Assembly (NCBI GenBank): GCA_041394945.1
Contig: JAWKHH010000005.1
Coordinates: 372,001-436,000, forward strand
Reading direction: 5' to 3'
DNA length: 64,000 bases
Source of the DNA: Bryobacteraceae bacterium
Lineage (GTDB): Bacteria; Acidobacteriota; Terriglobia; Bryobacterales; Bryobacteraceae
Under the pieces are notes generated by a model, which made no database searches, was not told the origin of the DNA, and was given only the letters and a program-made list of their open reading frames with translations. Of the stretch, positions 1 to 8,346 are shown piece by piece. The stretch's first letter is position 1. Every line of letters begins with the position of its first letter. Made by a program: the position numbers and the translations under genes.

Positions 1-464
1 GGCGGGTAGATATAGGTTCCGCGGGCGATGTACTCCTTCAGGAGATCGTTCTGAATGGTGCCGGAGAGCTTGCGGCGATCAGCCCCCTGCCGGTCCGCCG
101 CCAGCACATAGAAGGCGAGCAGAATCGCGGCCGTCGAGTTGATCGTCATCGACGTCGTGATCGCTTCGAGCGGAATCCCTTCGAACAGCCGCTCCATGTC
201 GGCCGCCGAACAGATGGCGACGCCCACACGCCCCACTTCGCCTGCCGCCAGCGGATGGTCGGAATCGAGCCCCATTTGGGTGGGAAGGTCGAAGGCAACA
301 GAGAGTCCGGTGGTTCCCTGCGAAAGCAGGTAGCGATAGCGGGAGTTGCTCTCCTCAGCCGTACCGAAGCCCGCATACTGGCGCATCGTCCAGAGCCGAC
401 GCCGGAACATTTCCGGGTAAATGCCGCGCGTGTATGGGAACTCGCCGGGGTTGTCCGAACTCAC
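1..464 (-). CDS. Methylmalonyl-CoA mutase large-subunit N-terminus (partial, runs off left edge)
   Basis: The translation from a GTG at 464 reads through about 154 codons to the window edge. It matches the start of the B12-dependent acyl-CoA mutase large subunit, with [40 protein letters not shown] and [20 protein letters not shown] all visible. This enzyme interconverts methylmalonyl-CoA and succinyl-CoA in propionate metabolism. The B12 domain is either outside the window or on a separate subunit. An in-frame TAG nine bases upstream of the GTG rules out a longer N-terminus. GAAGGG abuts the GTG, so the ribosome site is poorly spaced. The start lies 18 bases after the stop of the NusG-like gene. 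Ethylmalonyl- or isobutyryl-CoA mutase cannot be excluded from the N-terminus alone. Confidence 0.88.
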   Translation of the reverse strand, partial: MSSDNPGEFPYTRGIYPEMFRRRLWTMRQYAGFGTAEESNSRYRYLLSQGTTGLSVAFDLPTQMGLDSDHPLAAGEVGRVGVAICSAADMERLFEGIPLEAITTSMTINSTAAILLAFYVLAADRQGADRRKLSGTIQNDLLKEYIARGTYIYP

Positions 465-482
465 CCCTTCAGTCTACCCGCG

Positions 483-992
483 TCAATCGGTGGGCGTGAC
501 CCAGGCGCGGTCGATCTCGACGAGTACGCTCCGCTGCAGCAGGGTGACGGAAAGCACCAGGCGAAGCGAGCGCTTCACCTCCACCACCTTGCCCTCTAGG
601 CCCGCCAATGGACCGTCGTCAATCCGGACGGTTTCTCCAGCTAACGGGTGGTCCTCGCAGGGCTCACACTCAAGCTCGTTATCGCAGACCTTGCGCAGCG
701 CGTCGATCTCTTCTTCGTCTACTTCCGCGCATCCCCGCCCGAAACCAACGATGTCCACCACTCCCGGGGTCGCCAGCACCGCGCCCTTGGTCGCCGGATT
801 GAACCGGCAGAACACATATCCCGGAAATAGAGGTAAATCTACGGCTTGGATCCGATCGCTCCACTTCCGCCGACTCCTGTAGAGCGGAACGAACGGCTCG
901 TATCCCCGGCTTTCGAGCAAAGATCCCGCCATTTTTTCATGGCGTGACCTGACTCGCAGGGCGAACCACGGAAAACAGCCTCGGTCAAACAT
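483..992 (-). CDS. NusG-like transcription antiterminator (UpxY/RfaH-type paralogue)
   Basis: A 169-residue protein beginning MFDRGCFPWFALRVRSRHEK. It has the NGN fold signature WFALRVRSRHEK at residues 9-20, LPLFPGYVFCRF near 52-63, and a C-terminal KOW-like segment (GETVRIDDGPLAGLEGKVVE). It is shorter than housekeeping NusG and resembles the UpxY/LoaP/RfaH paralogues that bind RNA polymerase to promote elongation through specific long operons, often polysaccharide loci. No such locus is visible here. The next gene on the strand is the mutase, 18 bases on. The target operon is unknown. Confidence 0.85.
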   Translation of the reverse strand: MFDRGCFPWFALRVRSRHEKMAGSLLESRGYEPFVPLYRSRRKWSDRIQAVDLPLFPGYVFCRFNPATKGAVLATPGVVDIVGFGRGCAEVDEEEIDALRKVCDNELECEPCEDHPLAGETVRIDDGPLAGLEGKVVEVKRSLRLVLSVTLLQRSVLVEIDRAWVTPTD

Positions 993-1239
993 AGCCCTCT
1001 CGCGCGCTCTTCAAACGTCGATTCGATGAAAAACGCCTCACTCCTTGCGTTAAGTGCCCCTCCCGGCGCAGGCAGCTAACCGCAGTATCCGGGCAAACCA
1101 CCCTCATGTCAAGACTGAACTGAGAGCCCACGCTGGAATCAGCTCATTGGAGTGTAAAATGCGATAAAAGTACTAATATTCCCGGCGTTAAAGTACCGGA
1201 ACGAAAACTCGAATCGTTCTAGTCCAATAGTCCCGGTTA

Positions 1240-2453
1240 CTCGACCGTCCGGACCAGCTTCTCGAGTACGCCCAAATCCTGTGGCCGTGTTGACGATGTT
1301 GCGATCCTTGGTCCCAACGGTCGCGATACCAGTTGCAGTTCTCGAAGACATCGTAGTGATCCTTGCGCCACTTCGTGAATCGTTCGCGACACTTCGCGAG
1401 CTTCTTCGCCTGTCCACGATCCAGGTATGCCGGTTGTCACGGATAGCGCGCCATTCCGTGCCGTCGCGCCACGCCGCTGTCGCGCCCATCCCCTGTAGAT
1501 AGGCCGCGTCTCGCGTTCGCTTCCTCTCGCCGAGCGCCACACCGGCGAAGCTCTCCCGTTCCACGGCCGCGGCGCGGAGGGCTCCATCATGTCGAGCAAA
1601 GTGGGCATAATGTCCGGCGAATGGAAACGCGCATCCATCATCCGCCCAGATTCTCGAAGTAATCGGCCGGCGGGGTGGCCCAGGCATCGGCATAGGGATC
1701 GCGCTGCTCGGAGTAGTTGGGCCGCGCCGGGAGCTTCTTGTTGCGGAATCACTCCGCATACTCGGGCGGAACGTTGTTCCAGGCCCAAGGATCGTGCGGT
1801 GGACACCACGAAAGAACCATGGCGAACGGCTGCTCTTGTTTCGATGCTCCCGGCACCCAGTCGATCGCCATGTTGGTTTGCGAATCCGGTTCGTAGATCT
1901 TGCGGATCTCCCGACGCGGCGTATCCCGGAAGTAAGGCGAATCGTAGTAAGTGTGGTTGAAGTTGTATGCCGCCCAGTAACCATCGAACCCCATGTGGTT
2001 TGGCCCCGGAGGTGCGAAGCCGTTCCGCGTCTCGTCGTGATGGCCCAGTTCGTTGGCCCAGAGATGCCACTTCCCCAGGTATGCCGTCCGGTAGCCCGCC
2101 TGTGTCGCCACGTGCCCGAAGCACTCGTGGTTCGGGCTCATGCGCAGTTCGTTGATCACCATCCCCGTGGACGACTGCTACTTCACCGGTCATCAACGTC
2201 GCGCGGTACGGCGCACATACCGGCGACGAGGCCACCGCCGCGCCGAAGCTGAAGCTCTCGGCGACGAGCCGGTCGATGTTCGGCGTCTGTGCGTGTTCGT
2301 CGCCCGCATAGCCCCAGCGATGGTGCCCAAGCTGATCGGCGAAAACGAAACAAGGTTCGGCCGGCGCTGCCGGGCTCCGGCCTTTCCCGTAGCCAGCGTG
2401 GCGCCGCCGAGGGCCGCGGCGAAGGTCCGGCGATCGATCGTCGAATGCGCGTG
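1240..2453 (-). pseudogene. Sulfatase (arylsulfatase A family) pseudogene with several frameshifts
   Basis: Fragments of one sulfatase lie in order across three minus-strand frames. They are a Tat-like start (STIDRRTFAAALGGATLATG, near 2440), then QTPNIDRLVAESF and SPVCAPYRATLMTG with the C-x-P-x-R formylglycine motif (about 2170-2290). A middle segment carries GYRTAYLGKWHLW and LSWCPPHDPW (1749-2162), followed by FHSPDIMPTLLDMMEPSAP (about 1600), AAYLQGMGATAAWRDGTEWR (about 1450-1500) and a terminal KDHYDVFENCNWYRDRW (about 1310-1370). At least four frame changes separate them, so no full-length product is possible. Ends are approximate. A downstream receptor gene starts its 3' end at 2579. 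The intact sulfatase at 6920 is on the other strand and is a separate gene. Confidence 0.85.
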
Positions 2454-2578
2454 AGCGCGGCTCACCCGGCATGCTCCAGGTGAAACGGGTCCTCTTGGCC
2501 GCCGCGCGATGGTCGATGCATCTTCAGCAACGATCTCGCGCCGATCGTAGCGGCCGCACAACCCGGGCCGCTGGCGGG

Positions 2579-5500
2579 TCAGAATTCCAGCTTGAAAATA
2601 ATCTGCTGGTACAGCCGCCCGCCCTGACCCGAAAAGCTCCCCTGGTTCCCATTGATCTTTCCGAAGTTCTGCGGGTTCCGGAAGTCCACCGTGCTGTTCG
2701 GCGGATTGAAGAAGTACCGCTTGAACGGGTTGTTCACGTCGTAGCGCAGCGTCCCTTTCAGCCGCTCGAGGAATACGAAGGTCTTCGAGATGCTCAACTG
2801 GTGCCAGAACATCCCCGGACCGGTGACGATGTTGCGGCCGGAGTTGCCCGCCGTGAACGAAGCCGGGTAGGCGAAGGCGCTGATATCAGCCCACGGAAGG
2901 GCGCAGGCAACCTGGTGCCGGCAGGGGCCGTGCGCGTCCCACGGGATCTTGATGTCGTCGTAGGTCTTGCCCGGAGCCATGTTGGCGCGCGCCGCGCCGG
3001 GCAGGAAGACGTTGCTCGCGCCGGTGAAGCCGAAGGTAAGCGGTACGCCGTTCTCGAGCGTCTGGATGGCGTTGAGTTCCCAGTTGCCGAGCACGCCGTT
3101 CACGAACCAGTTCGCATCGGTCATCCACCTCTTGCCCTTGCCGAACGGCAGCTCCCACAGCCCGTAGGTTACCCAGCGATGCCGCACGTCGTAGCTCGAA
3201 CGCGCTTTCTCGAGCCGCCGGTTGTAGAAAGTGATGCCCGTCCCGGTGCCGTCGTCGGAAGCCTCGTCGATCGCCTTGGCGAACGTGTAGAACGACGCCA
3301 GCGAGAACCCGCTCGACATCCGCTTCTCCACCTTCACCGTCCCTGAATGGAACGAGGAATGGCCATAGTTGGAGTAGTGGAGAATCGAGCCGAAATGCGG
3401 GAAGGGCTTGTAGTTCTGCACGTTCCGGCGGATGGTGTCGAGCGTCGTGAAATCGCTTGCGACATTCAGCGGAACGGCGTTGATGTCCCACCGGTTCAGC
3501 AGTCCCACGCCGGCCGACCCCTGGTAGTTGAGGTCGAGGAGCATGTTGCTCCGCAGTTCATACTGGAATCCGCCGTTCCAGTTCATCGTGTACGGCATCC
3601 GCATGTTCGGGTCGTACCAGGAAACACTGCGGCCGGAGTAGTTCGTGCCGACGAACGGAGCCGATCCATCCGCCGCGGTGTTGAACCGCACCGCTCCCGG
3701 CCCGTTGCGGAGGTAGAACGCTACGTCCGGATTGCCCACCGGCGGCTGGACGGTCGCGGTCGCGAAGTACTCTTCGAAGTTCTCGTTCAGGCCGTTGGTC
3801 CACAGGTCGAGCGTATTCACGGCGAAACCGCCCCGGAACACGAGCCTCGGGTTAATCGTGTAAGCCATGCCGATGCGCGGCTGCCAGTTGTTGAGGTCGC
3901 GCTTCGAAAGCAGCCCCTTCGGATGCGTGAGCGCGCCCTGGCGGCCGGTGAGCGCGTCGACCGCGGTGGGGTCGAACTGGCTCTGCTGTCCCCACTTGGT
4001 TGAAAACGGCGACTCGTACTGCCACCGAAGCCCCAGGTTCAGCGTCAGTTTCGGCGTGACCTTCCAGTCGTCCTGGAAGTAAGCCGCGTGTCCCCACCAA
4101 CGCGGCAGCCAAGTCGCCAGGTCGCGCGTGAAATCGGACCGGGTGACGCCGCCCAGCATCAACGAGGCAAACGCATTGCCCGTGTTCGGCGTGAAGGGTT
4201 GTTCGGTGCCGCCCATGCGGTAGACGCCCGACGGCTCCGACGCGACCCGGACATTGTGCCGCGTCCGCATCAGCTCGTAGCCGGCTTTCAGCGTGTGGCG
4301 CCCGCGCACGACGGTAAGGTTCTCCTGAATGCTGAAGTTCTCGGCGACCTCCTGCGAAGGCCCGCCGGGGAAGTTGAAGATCAGCATTCCGCCGCTGGCG
4401 TTGCGGAAGTTGGGCATGGTGTCCGCGCTCACGCCGGGGATTCCCAACTGCTGCGCCCAGTTCGCGCCAGCGCTTTCCGGAACGCGGGTGAAGTTGCGGC
4501 GGTTGCCTCCGAACCGGATCTCGTTCACCATCGTCGGAGACAACGTGAGGGTGTCGGAAACCACGAGCTGGTTCTGGTTGATCGGGATCGGCGTTACGTT
4601 GAAGTCGAAAATCGGATTCTGCACCGCCACCTGCCAGCGCCCGTTGAACGAGCGATGGCGAAAATACGATTCGCGTGCGAAGATCTTGTGCCGGTCCGAG
4701 AAGGAATGGTCGATCTTCCAGTCGAGCCCGGTGCGGTAGGAGCGATACACGGTGTCGGCCGAGAGATTGTTCACCGGGCCGGTGCGGTTGATGAACGCCT
4801 GGTTGTTCCGGTTGCTCGGCGCCGTGTACGGGTTCAGGCTGATGAACTTGCTGAACACGGGATCGACGCGCGAAAGCGGGAGTTGATTGCCGGGAAACTG
4901 CGTTCGCCGGTAGGTCCCGTTGGTAAGCGTTAGCGAGGCGGGGTCGAAGATCGGGTCGCCCACGCCGCCGAAAGCGAAGTCGCCGGCCAGCATTTCGGGC
5001 GATGGCACCGTCACATCCGCGTTTTCGGACGCCTTCTCGTGGTGCCGCTGGAATCCCCACAGCCAGAACGTCTTGTTGCGGCCGTCGTACAGTTTCGGAA
5101 TCACAACCGGACCCGAGAACGACGAAGACATGAGATGGAACCCGAAGTTGTTGGTGGGCAGGTTGGCGTCCTGCCAGTTGCGGTGGATGAAGTGCCGCGC
5201 CATGTATCGTTCTTCGAGGACGCCATGGAGGCGATTCGTTCCGCTCTTATAGACGATCGACATCACGCCGCCGCCGGAGTGCCCATACTCGGCCGGCAGC
5301 ACCGTGGTGATGATCTTGATCTCCTCCATGTTGTGCTCCACCGTCGACATGTTGCGCCCGGTGCCGATCACGCCTGTCCCAGGCGTCAGCGACGAGACGC
5401 CGTCGCTGGTCATCGAGAACGATCGGGACCGGCCGCCCGCCGCGTGGCCGAAGCCGCGCTGCGACGTCACGCCCGGCACGTACCACAGCATGGACTCCAC

Positions 5501-5944
5501 CTTCATTTGCGGCGACGGCAGCTTCATCAGCTCCTTCGTCGTCACCAGGTGGCCCGTCGACGAAGTCTCGGTTTCGAGCAGCGTCGCCGATGCGCCCACT
5601 TCCACGGATTCCACTACCTGCCCCACTTCCAACTGCGCGTCCAGACGCACGGTCTCGGTTGACCGCACCTGGATGTTCGTCCGCACCAGCTTCTTGAAGC
5701 CCTGCGTTTCAAACGCCACCTCGTACATCCCCGGATTGAGGTAGGGTTGGCGGTAGAGGCCTTCCGTGTTCGTAGTCGGCGAGTAGGTGAATCCGGTATC
5801 CTTGCCGGTGATCCGCACCTGTACTCCCGCCATGATGGCCCCGGTTGTGTCGGTGACCGTGCCTACGATGGTCCCTTGCCCCGTTTGCCCCCAGGCGCCC
5901 AGCGCCATTGTCAGAATCGCTCCGAAGAGCCGCCCGAATCGCAT
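2579..5944 (-). CDS. TonB-dependent receptor-like outer-membrane protein with CarboxypepD_reg domain
   Basis: A protein of 1,121 residues when begun at the ATG at 5944, which is preceded by GAAAGGGG about 9 bases upstream. A longer in-frame start at 6058 would put 38 odd residues before the signal peptide and is less likely. The N-terminus MRFGRLFGAILTMALGAWGQ is a Sec signal. Residues about 24-110 form a carboxypeptidase-regulatory-like (Cna-B-type) domain (GTIVGTVTDTTGAIMAG). A plug-like region and a long beta-barrel follow, ending in FKLEF with the terminal Phe of outer-membrane barrels. Acidobacteriota encode many such Oar/SusC-like proteins; the substrate is not readable from sequence. 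No TonB box was identified with confidence. Confidence 0.85.
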   Translation of the reverse strand: MRFGRLFGAILTMALGAWGQTGQGTIVGTVTDTTGAIMAGVQVRITGKDTGFTYSPTTNTEGLYRQPYLNPGMYEVAFETQGFKKLVRTNIQVRSTETVRLDAQLEVGQVVESVEVGASATLLETETSSTGHLVTTKELMKLPSPQMKVESMLWYVPGVTSQRGFGHAAGGRSRSFSMTSDGVSSLTPGTGVIGTGRNMSTVEHNMEEIKIITTVLPAEYGHSGGGVMSIVYKSGTNRLHGVLEERYMARHFIHRNWQDANLPTNNFGFHLMSSSFSGPVVIPKLYDGRNKTFWLWGFQRHHEKASENADVTVPSPEMLAGDFAFGGVGDPIFDPASLTLTNGTYRRTQFPGNQLPLSRVDPVFSKFISLNPYTAPSNRNNQAFINRTGPVNNLSADTVYRSYRTGLDWKIDHSFSDRHKIFARESYFRHRSFNGRWQVAVQNPIFDFNVTPIPINQNQLVVSDTLTLSPTMVNEIRFGGNRRNFTRVPESAGANWAQQLGIPGVSADTMPNFRNASGGMLIFNFPGGPSQEVAENFSIQENLTVVRGRHTLKAGYELMRTRHNVRVASEPSGVYRMGGTEQPFTPNTGNAFASLMLGGVTRSDFTRDLATWLPRWWGHAAYFQDDWKVTPKLTLNLGLRWQYESPFSTKWGQQSQFDPTAVDALTGRQGALTHPKGLLSKRDLNNWQPRIGMAYTINPRLVFRGGFAVNTLDLWTNGLNENFEEYFATATVQPPVGNPDVAFYLRNGPGAVRFNTAADGSAPFVGTNYSGRSVSWYDPNMRMPYTMNWNGGFQYELRSNMLLDLNYQGSAGVGLLNRWDINAVPLNVASDFTTLDTIRRNVQNYKPFPHFGSILHYSNYGHSSFHSGTVKVEKRMSSGFSLASFYTFAKAIDEASDDGTGTGITFYNRRLEKARSSYDVRHRWVTYGLWELPFGKGKRWMTDANWFVNGVLGNWELNAIQTLENGVPLTFGFTGASNVFLPGAARANMAPGKTYDDIKIPWDAHGPCRHQVACALPWADISAFAYPASFTAGNSGRNIVTGPGMFWHQLSISKTFVFLERLKGTLRYDVNNPFKRYFFNPPNSTVDFRNPQNFGKINGNQGSFSGQGGRLYQQIIFKLEF

Positions 5945-6092
5945 GATCGAGACCCCTTTCGCAATCGAATATTGGATCGACACTATCACTGCCGGCCGAA
6001 CAAGACAAGACCCGGAAAAATTAAAAACTTTAACGAATAACCGAAAGTTCATTGCCAAGCGCGCCTCCCCAGCGCCTTCGGTACACTAACGG

Positions 6093-6878
6093 TTGGCCGT
6101 GTTCCCCCGACCTGTTCTCCTCGCCGTCTTCGCCGCGTTGCTTTCCTGCGGCCCGAGCGTGCAATCCGCTCCGCCCGTGCTTGGTTACCGTGTCGTCCAC
6201 GTCTACCCGCATGACCGCGCCGCCTTCACCCAAGGTCTCTTCTTCCTCGACGGCTACCTCTGGGAAGGCACCGGCCTTAACGGTCAGTCCTCGCTGCGCA
6301 AGATTCGCCTCGATACAGGCGAAGTGGTCAAGCAGCACGATATCCCCAGCGAGTACTTCGGCGAGGGCATCGCTCCGTGGAAAGACCGGCTCATTCAACT
6401 CACCTGGCAATCCGGCACCGGCTTCGTCTACCATCGCGAGTCCATGCAGCTCACCCGCTCGTTCCGCTACGCCGGCGAAGGCTGGGGCCTCACCACCGAC
6501 GGCCACAGCCTCATCATGAGCGACGGCTCCGCCGTCCTCCGCTTCCTCGACCCGGAAACGCTTGCCGAAACCCGGCGGCTCACCGTCGTCGACGATGCCG
6601 GCCTTCCCGTCCGCTACCTGAACGAACTCGAATTCGTGAAAGGCGAGATCTGGGCGAACATCTGGCAAACGGACCGTGTCGCCCGCATCCGGCACACCGA
6701 CGGCCGTATCGCCTCCTGGGTCGATCTCACCGGCCTGCTTTCGCCGCAGGACCGGTCCATTCCCGTCGACGTCCTCAACGGCATTGCGCATGACCCCGCC
6801 ACCGGCCGCCTCTTCGTCACCGGCAAGAACTGGCCGAAGCTCTTCGAGATAGAAATCAACGAAAAACCAACGAATTAG
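6093..6878 (+). CDS. Glutaminyl-peptide cyclotransferase (glutamine cyclotransferase), probable lipoprotein
   Basis: A 261-residue protein of the bacterial/plant glutamine cyclotransferase family, a five-bladed propeller that turns N-terminal Gln into pyroglutamate. Family hallmarks seen are PHDRAAFTQGLFFLDGYLWEGTGLNGQS, YFGEGIAPWKDRLIQLTW, GEGWGLTTDG, LNELEFVKGEIWANIWQTDRVARI and a late VLNGIAHDPATGRLFVTGKNWPKLFEI (each quoted only in part of the alignment). The start is TTG at 6093; GTG at 6099 is an alternative. The N-terminus has a lipobox, ALLSC, with Cys19 the probable lipidated residue. It lies between a divergent receptor gene and a sulfatase 41 bases downstream. Confidence 0.88.
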   Translation: MAVFPRPVLLAVFAALLSCGPSVQSAPPVLGYRVVHVYPHDRAAFTQGLFFLDGYLWEGTGLNGQSSLRKIRLDTGEVVKQHDIPSEYFGEGIAPWKDRLIQLTWQSGTGFVYHRESMQLTRSFRYAGEGWGLTTDGHSLIMSDGSAVLRFLDPETLAETRRLTVVDDAGLPVRYLNELEFVKGEIWANIWQTDRVARIRHTDGRIASWVDLTGLLSPQDRSIPVDVLNGIAHDPATGRLFVTGKNWPKLFEIEINEKPTN

Positions 6879-6919
6879 CCCTGCCTGCGCCAGCCGCTTT
6901 GCGGTACCGTAATAGGACC

Positions 6920-8329
6920 ATGTATCGGCGCACCTTCCTGGCTTCTTCGGCCGGGCCATTCGTGCAAACGGCGTCCAAGGCGGCCGCCCGCCGGCCAAAC
7001 GTCGTCATGTTCATGACGGACGATCACGGCGCCTGGGCCACGGGCGCGTACGGCTGCCCAGAAATCAAGACCCCTCATATCGACGCCCTGGCCGCCGGTG
7101 GCGCGAAGTTTTCCCGCGCGTTCGCCTGCACGCCGGTCTGCTCACCGAGCCGCATGACGTGGATCACCGGCCGCCTCCCCTCGACCCATGGCGTCCAGGA
7201 CTGGCTACGCCCCAACGACAGCTTCGAGGGTGCTACCACGCGCCGCTGGCTCGCCGGCCATCCGACATACACCGAGGTCCTGGCGCGGAACGGTTACACG
7301 CTTGGTCTGTCCGGCAAGTGGCACATGGGTGAAGACGACAAGGCGCAGGCGGGTTTCTCCTACTGGGCCACGGTGCCGGGCGGCGGCGGACCTTACAAGG
7401 ACGTCGAGTTCGTGCGCAACGGCGAACGAATCAAAACCACCGGCTACAAGACCGACCGTGTGGGCGACTATGGTCTCGAATTCCTGGATACGCGCAGGGG
7501 CAAGGACGATCCGTTCTATCTGTTGATGCCCTTCTACGCGCCTCATACGCCGTTCGACTACCAGCCCGACGAATACCGGAAGCCCTACGAAAACGCGGAG
7601 TTTTCCTGCTTCCCGAAGGCGGAAAAGCACCCCTGGCAGAATCGCGGGCTCGCCGCGCACCACGGCAACCGCCGCAGCATGCATGCCTACGGCGCGCTGA
7701 TCACCGGCATGGACGCCAACGTCGGCCGCGTGGTCAAGCGGCTGGAAGAGATGGGCGTCCGCGACAACACCCTCGTCGTTTTCAGCGCGGACCAGGGCTG
7801 GAACGCCGGCCACCACGGCGTTTGGGGCAAGGGCAACGGAACCTGGCCGTTCAACATGTACGAAGAATCCATCCGCGTCCCGCTCATCTGGAACCATCCC
7901 GGCCGGATCGCCGGCGGGCAGACGCTCGACCCGATGGTCTCCTCCTACGACTATTTCCCGACGATACTCGATTACCTGAACGTCGACGCGCCCAAGGACC
8001 CCAAACGCGCCGGGCGCAGCTACGCCGGTTTCCTCGGCGGCCGGAAACCCCGCTGGTCCAACCGTCTCTACTTCGAATACTCCTACGTCCGCGGCCTGCG
8101 CACCGATAACCTCAAGCTCATCCAACGGACCGAGGAGTGGCCGAGCGAGTTCTACGACCTTGAAGCCGACCCCGGCGAAACGCGCAACCTTTACGACGAC
8201 GCCGCCAACGGCAAACAGCGCGACGCTCTGCGGAGCGAACTCGACCGCTTCTTCAATCGCGCCGGAGCCCCGGACCAGGAGGATTGGCGCTCCACAACCC
8301 GTCAGGAATTGACCGTCTACAGCCGATAG
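6920..8329 (+). CDS. Secreted sulfatase (type I, formylglycine-dependent)
   Basis: A 469-residue protein from the ATG at 6920 (AGGA just upstream). A TTG at 6899 in frame gives seven extra residues and a weaker signal. The N-terminus MYRRTFLASSAGPF is Tat-like. The metal-site start RPNVVMFMTDDHG and the signature CSPSRMTWITG are intact, so Cys would be converted to formylglycine by a maturase. GKWHMG and a C-terminal sulfatase region (LYFEYSYVRGLRTDNLKLI, FYDLEADPGETRNL) follow. Length is normal for the family. The substrate, probably a sulfated glycan, is not inferable. The SUMF1-like protein at 56424 lacks the cysteines expected of a true maturase, so activation would depend on another gene. 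Confidence 0.9.
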   Translation: MYRRTFLASSAGPFVQTASKAAARRPNVVMFMTDDHGAWATGAYGCPEIKTPHIDALAAGGAKFSRAFACTPVCSPSRMTWITGRLPSTHGVQDWLRPNDSFEGATTRRWLAGHPTYTEVLARNGYTLGLSGKWHMGEDDKAQAGFSYWATVPGGGGPYKDVEFVRNGERIKTTGYKTDRVGDYGLEFLDTRRGKDDPFYLLMPFYAPHTPFDYQPDEYRKPYENAEFSCFPKAEKHPWQNRGLAAHHGNRRSMHAYGALITGMDANVGRVVKRLEEMGVRDNTLVVFSADQGWNAGHHGVWGKGNGTWPFNMYEESIRVPLIWNHPGRIAGGQTLDPMVSSYDYFPTILDYLNVDAPKDPKRAGRSYAGFLGGRKPRWSNRLYFEYSYVRGLRTDNLKLIQRTEEWPSEFYDLEADPGETRNLYDDAANGKQRDALRSELDRFFNRAGAPDQEDWRSTTRQELTVYSR

Positions 8330-8346
8330 AAAGATTTCACCCACCC

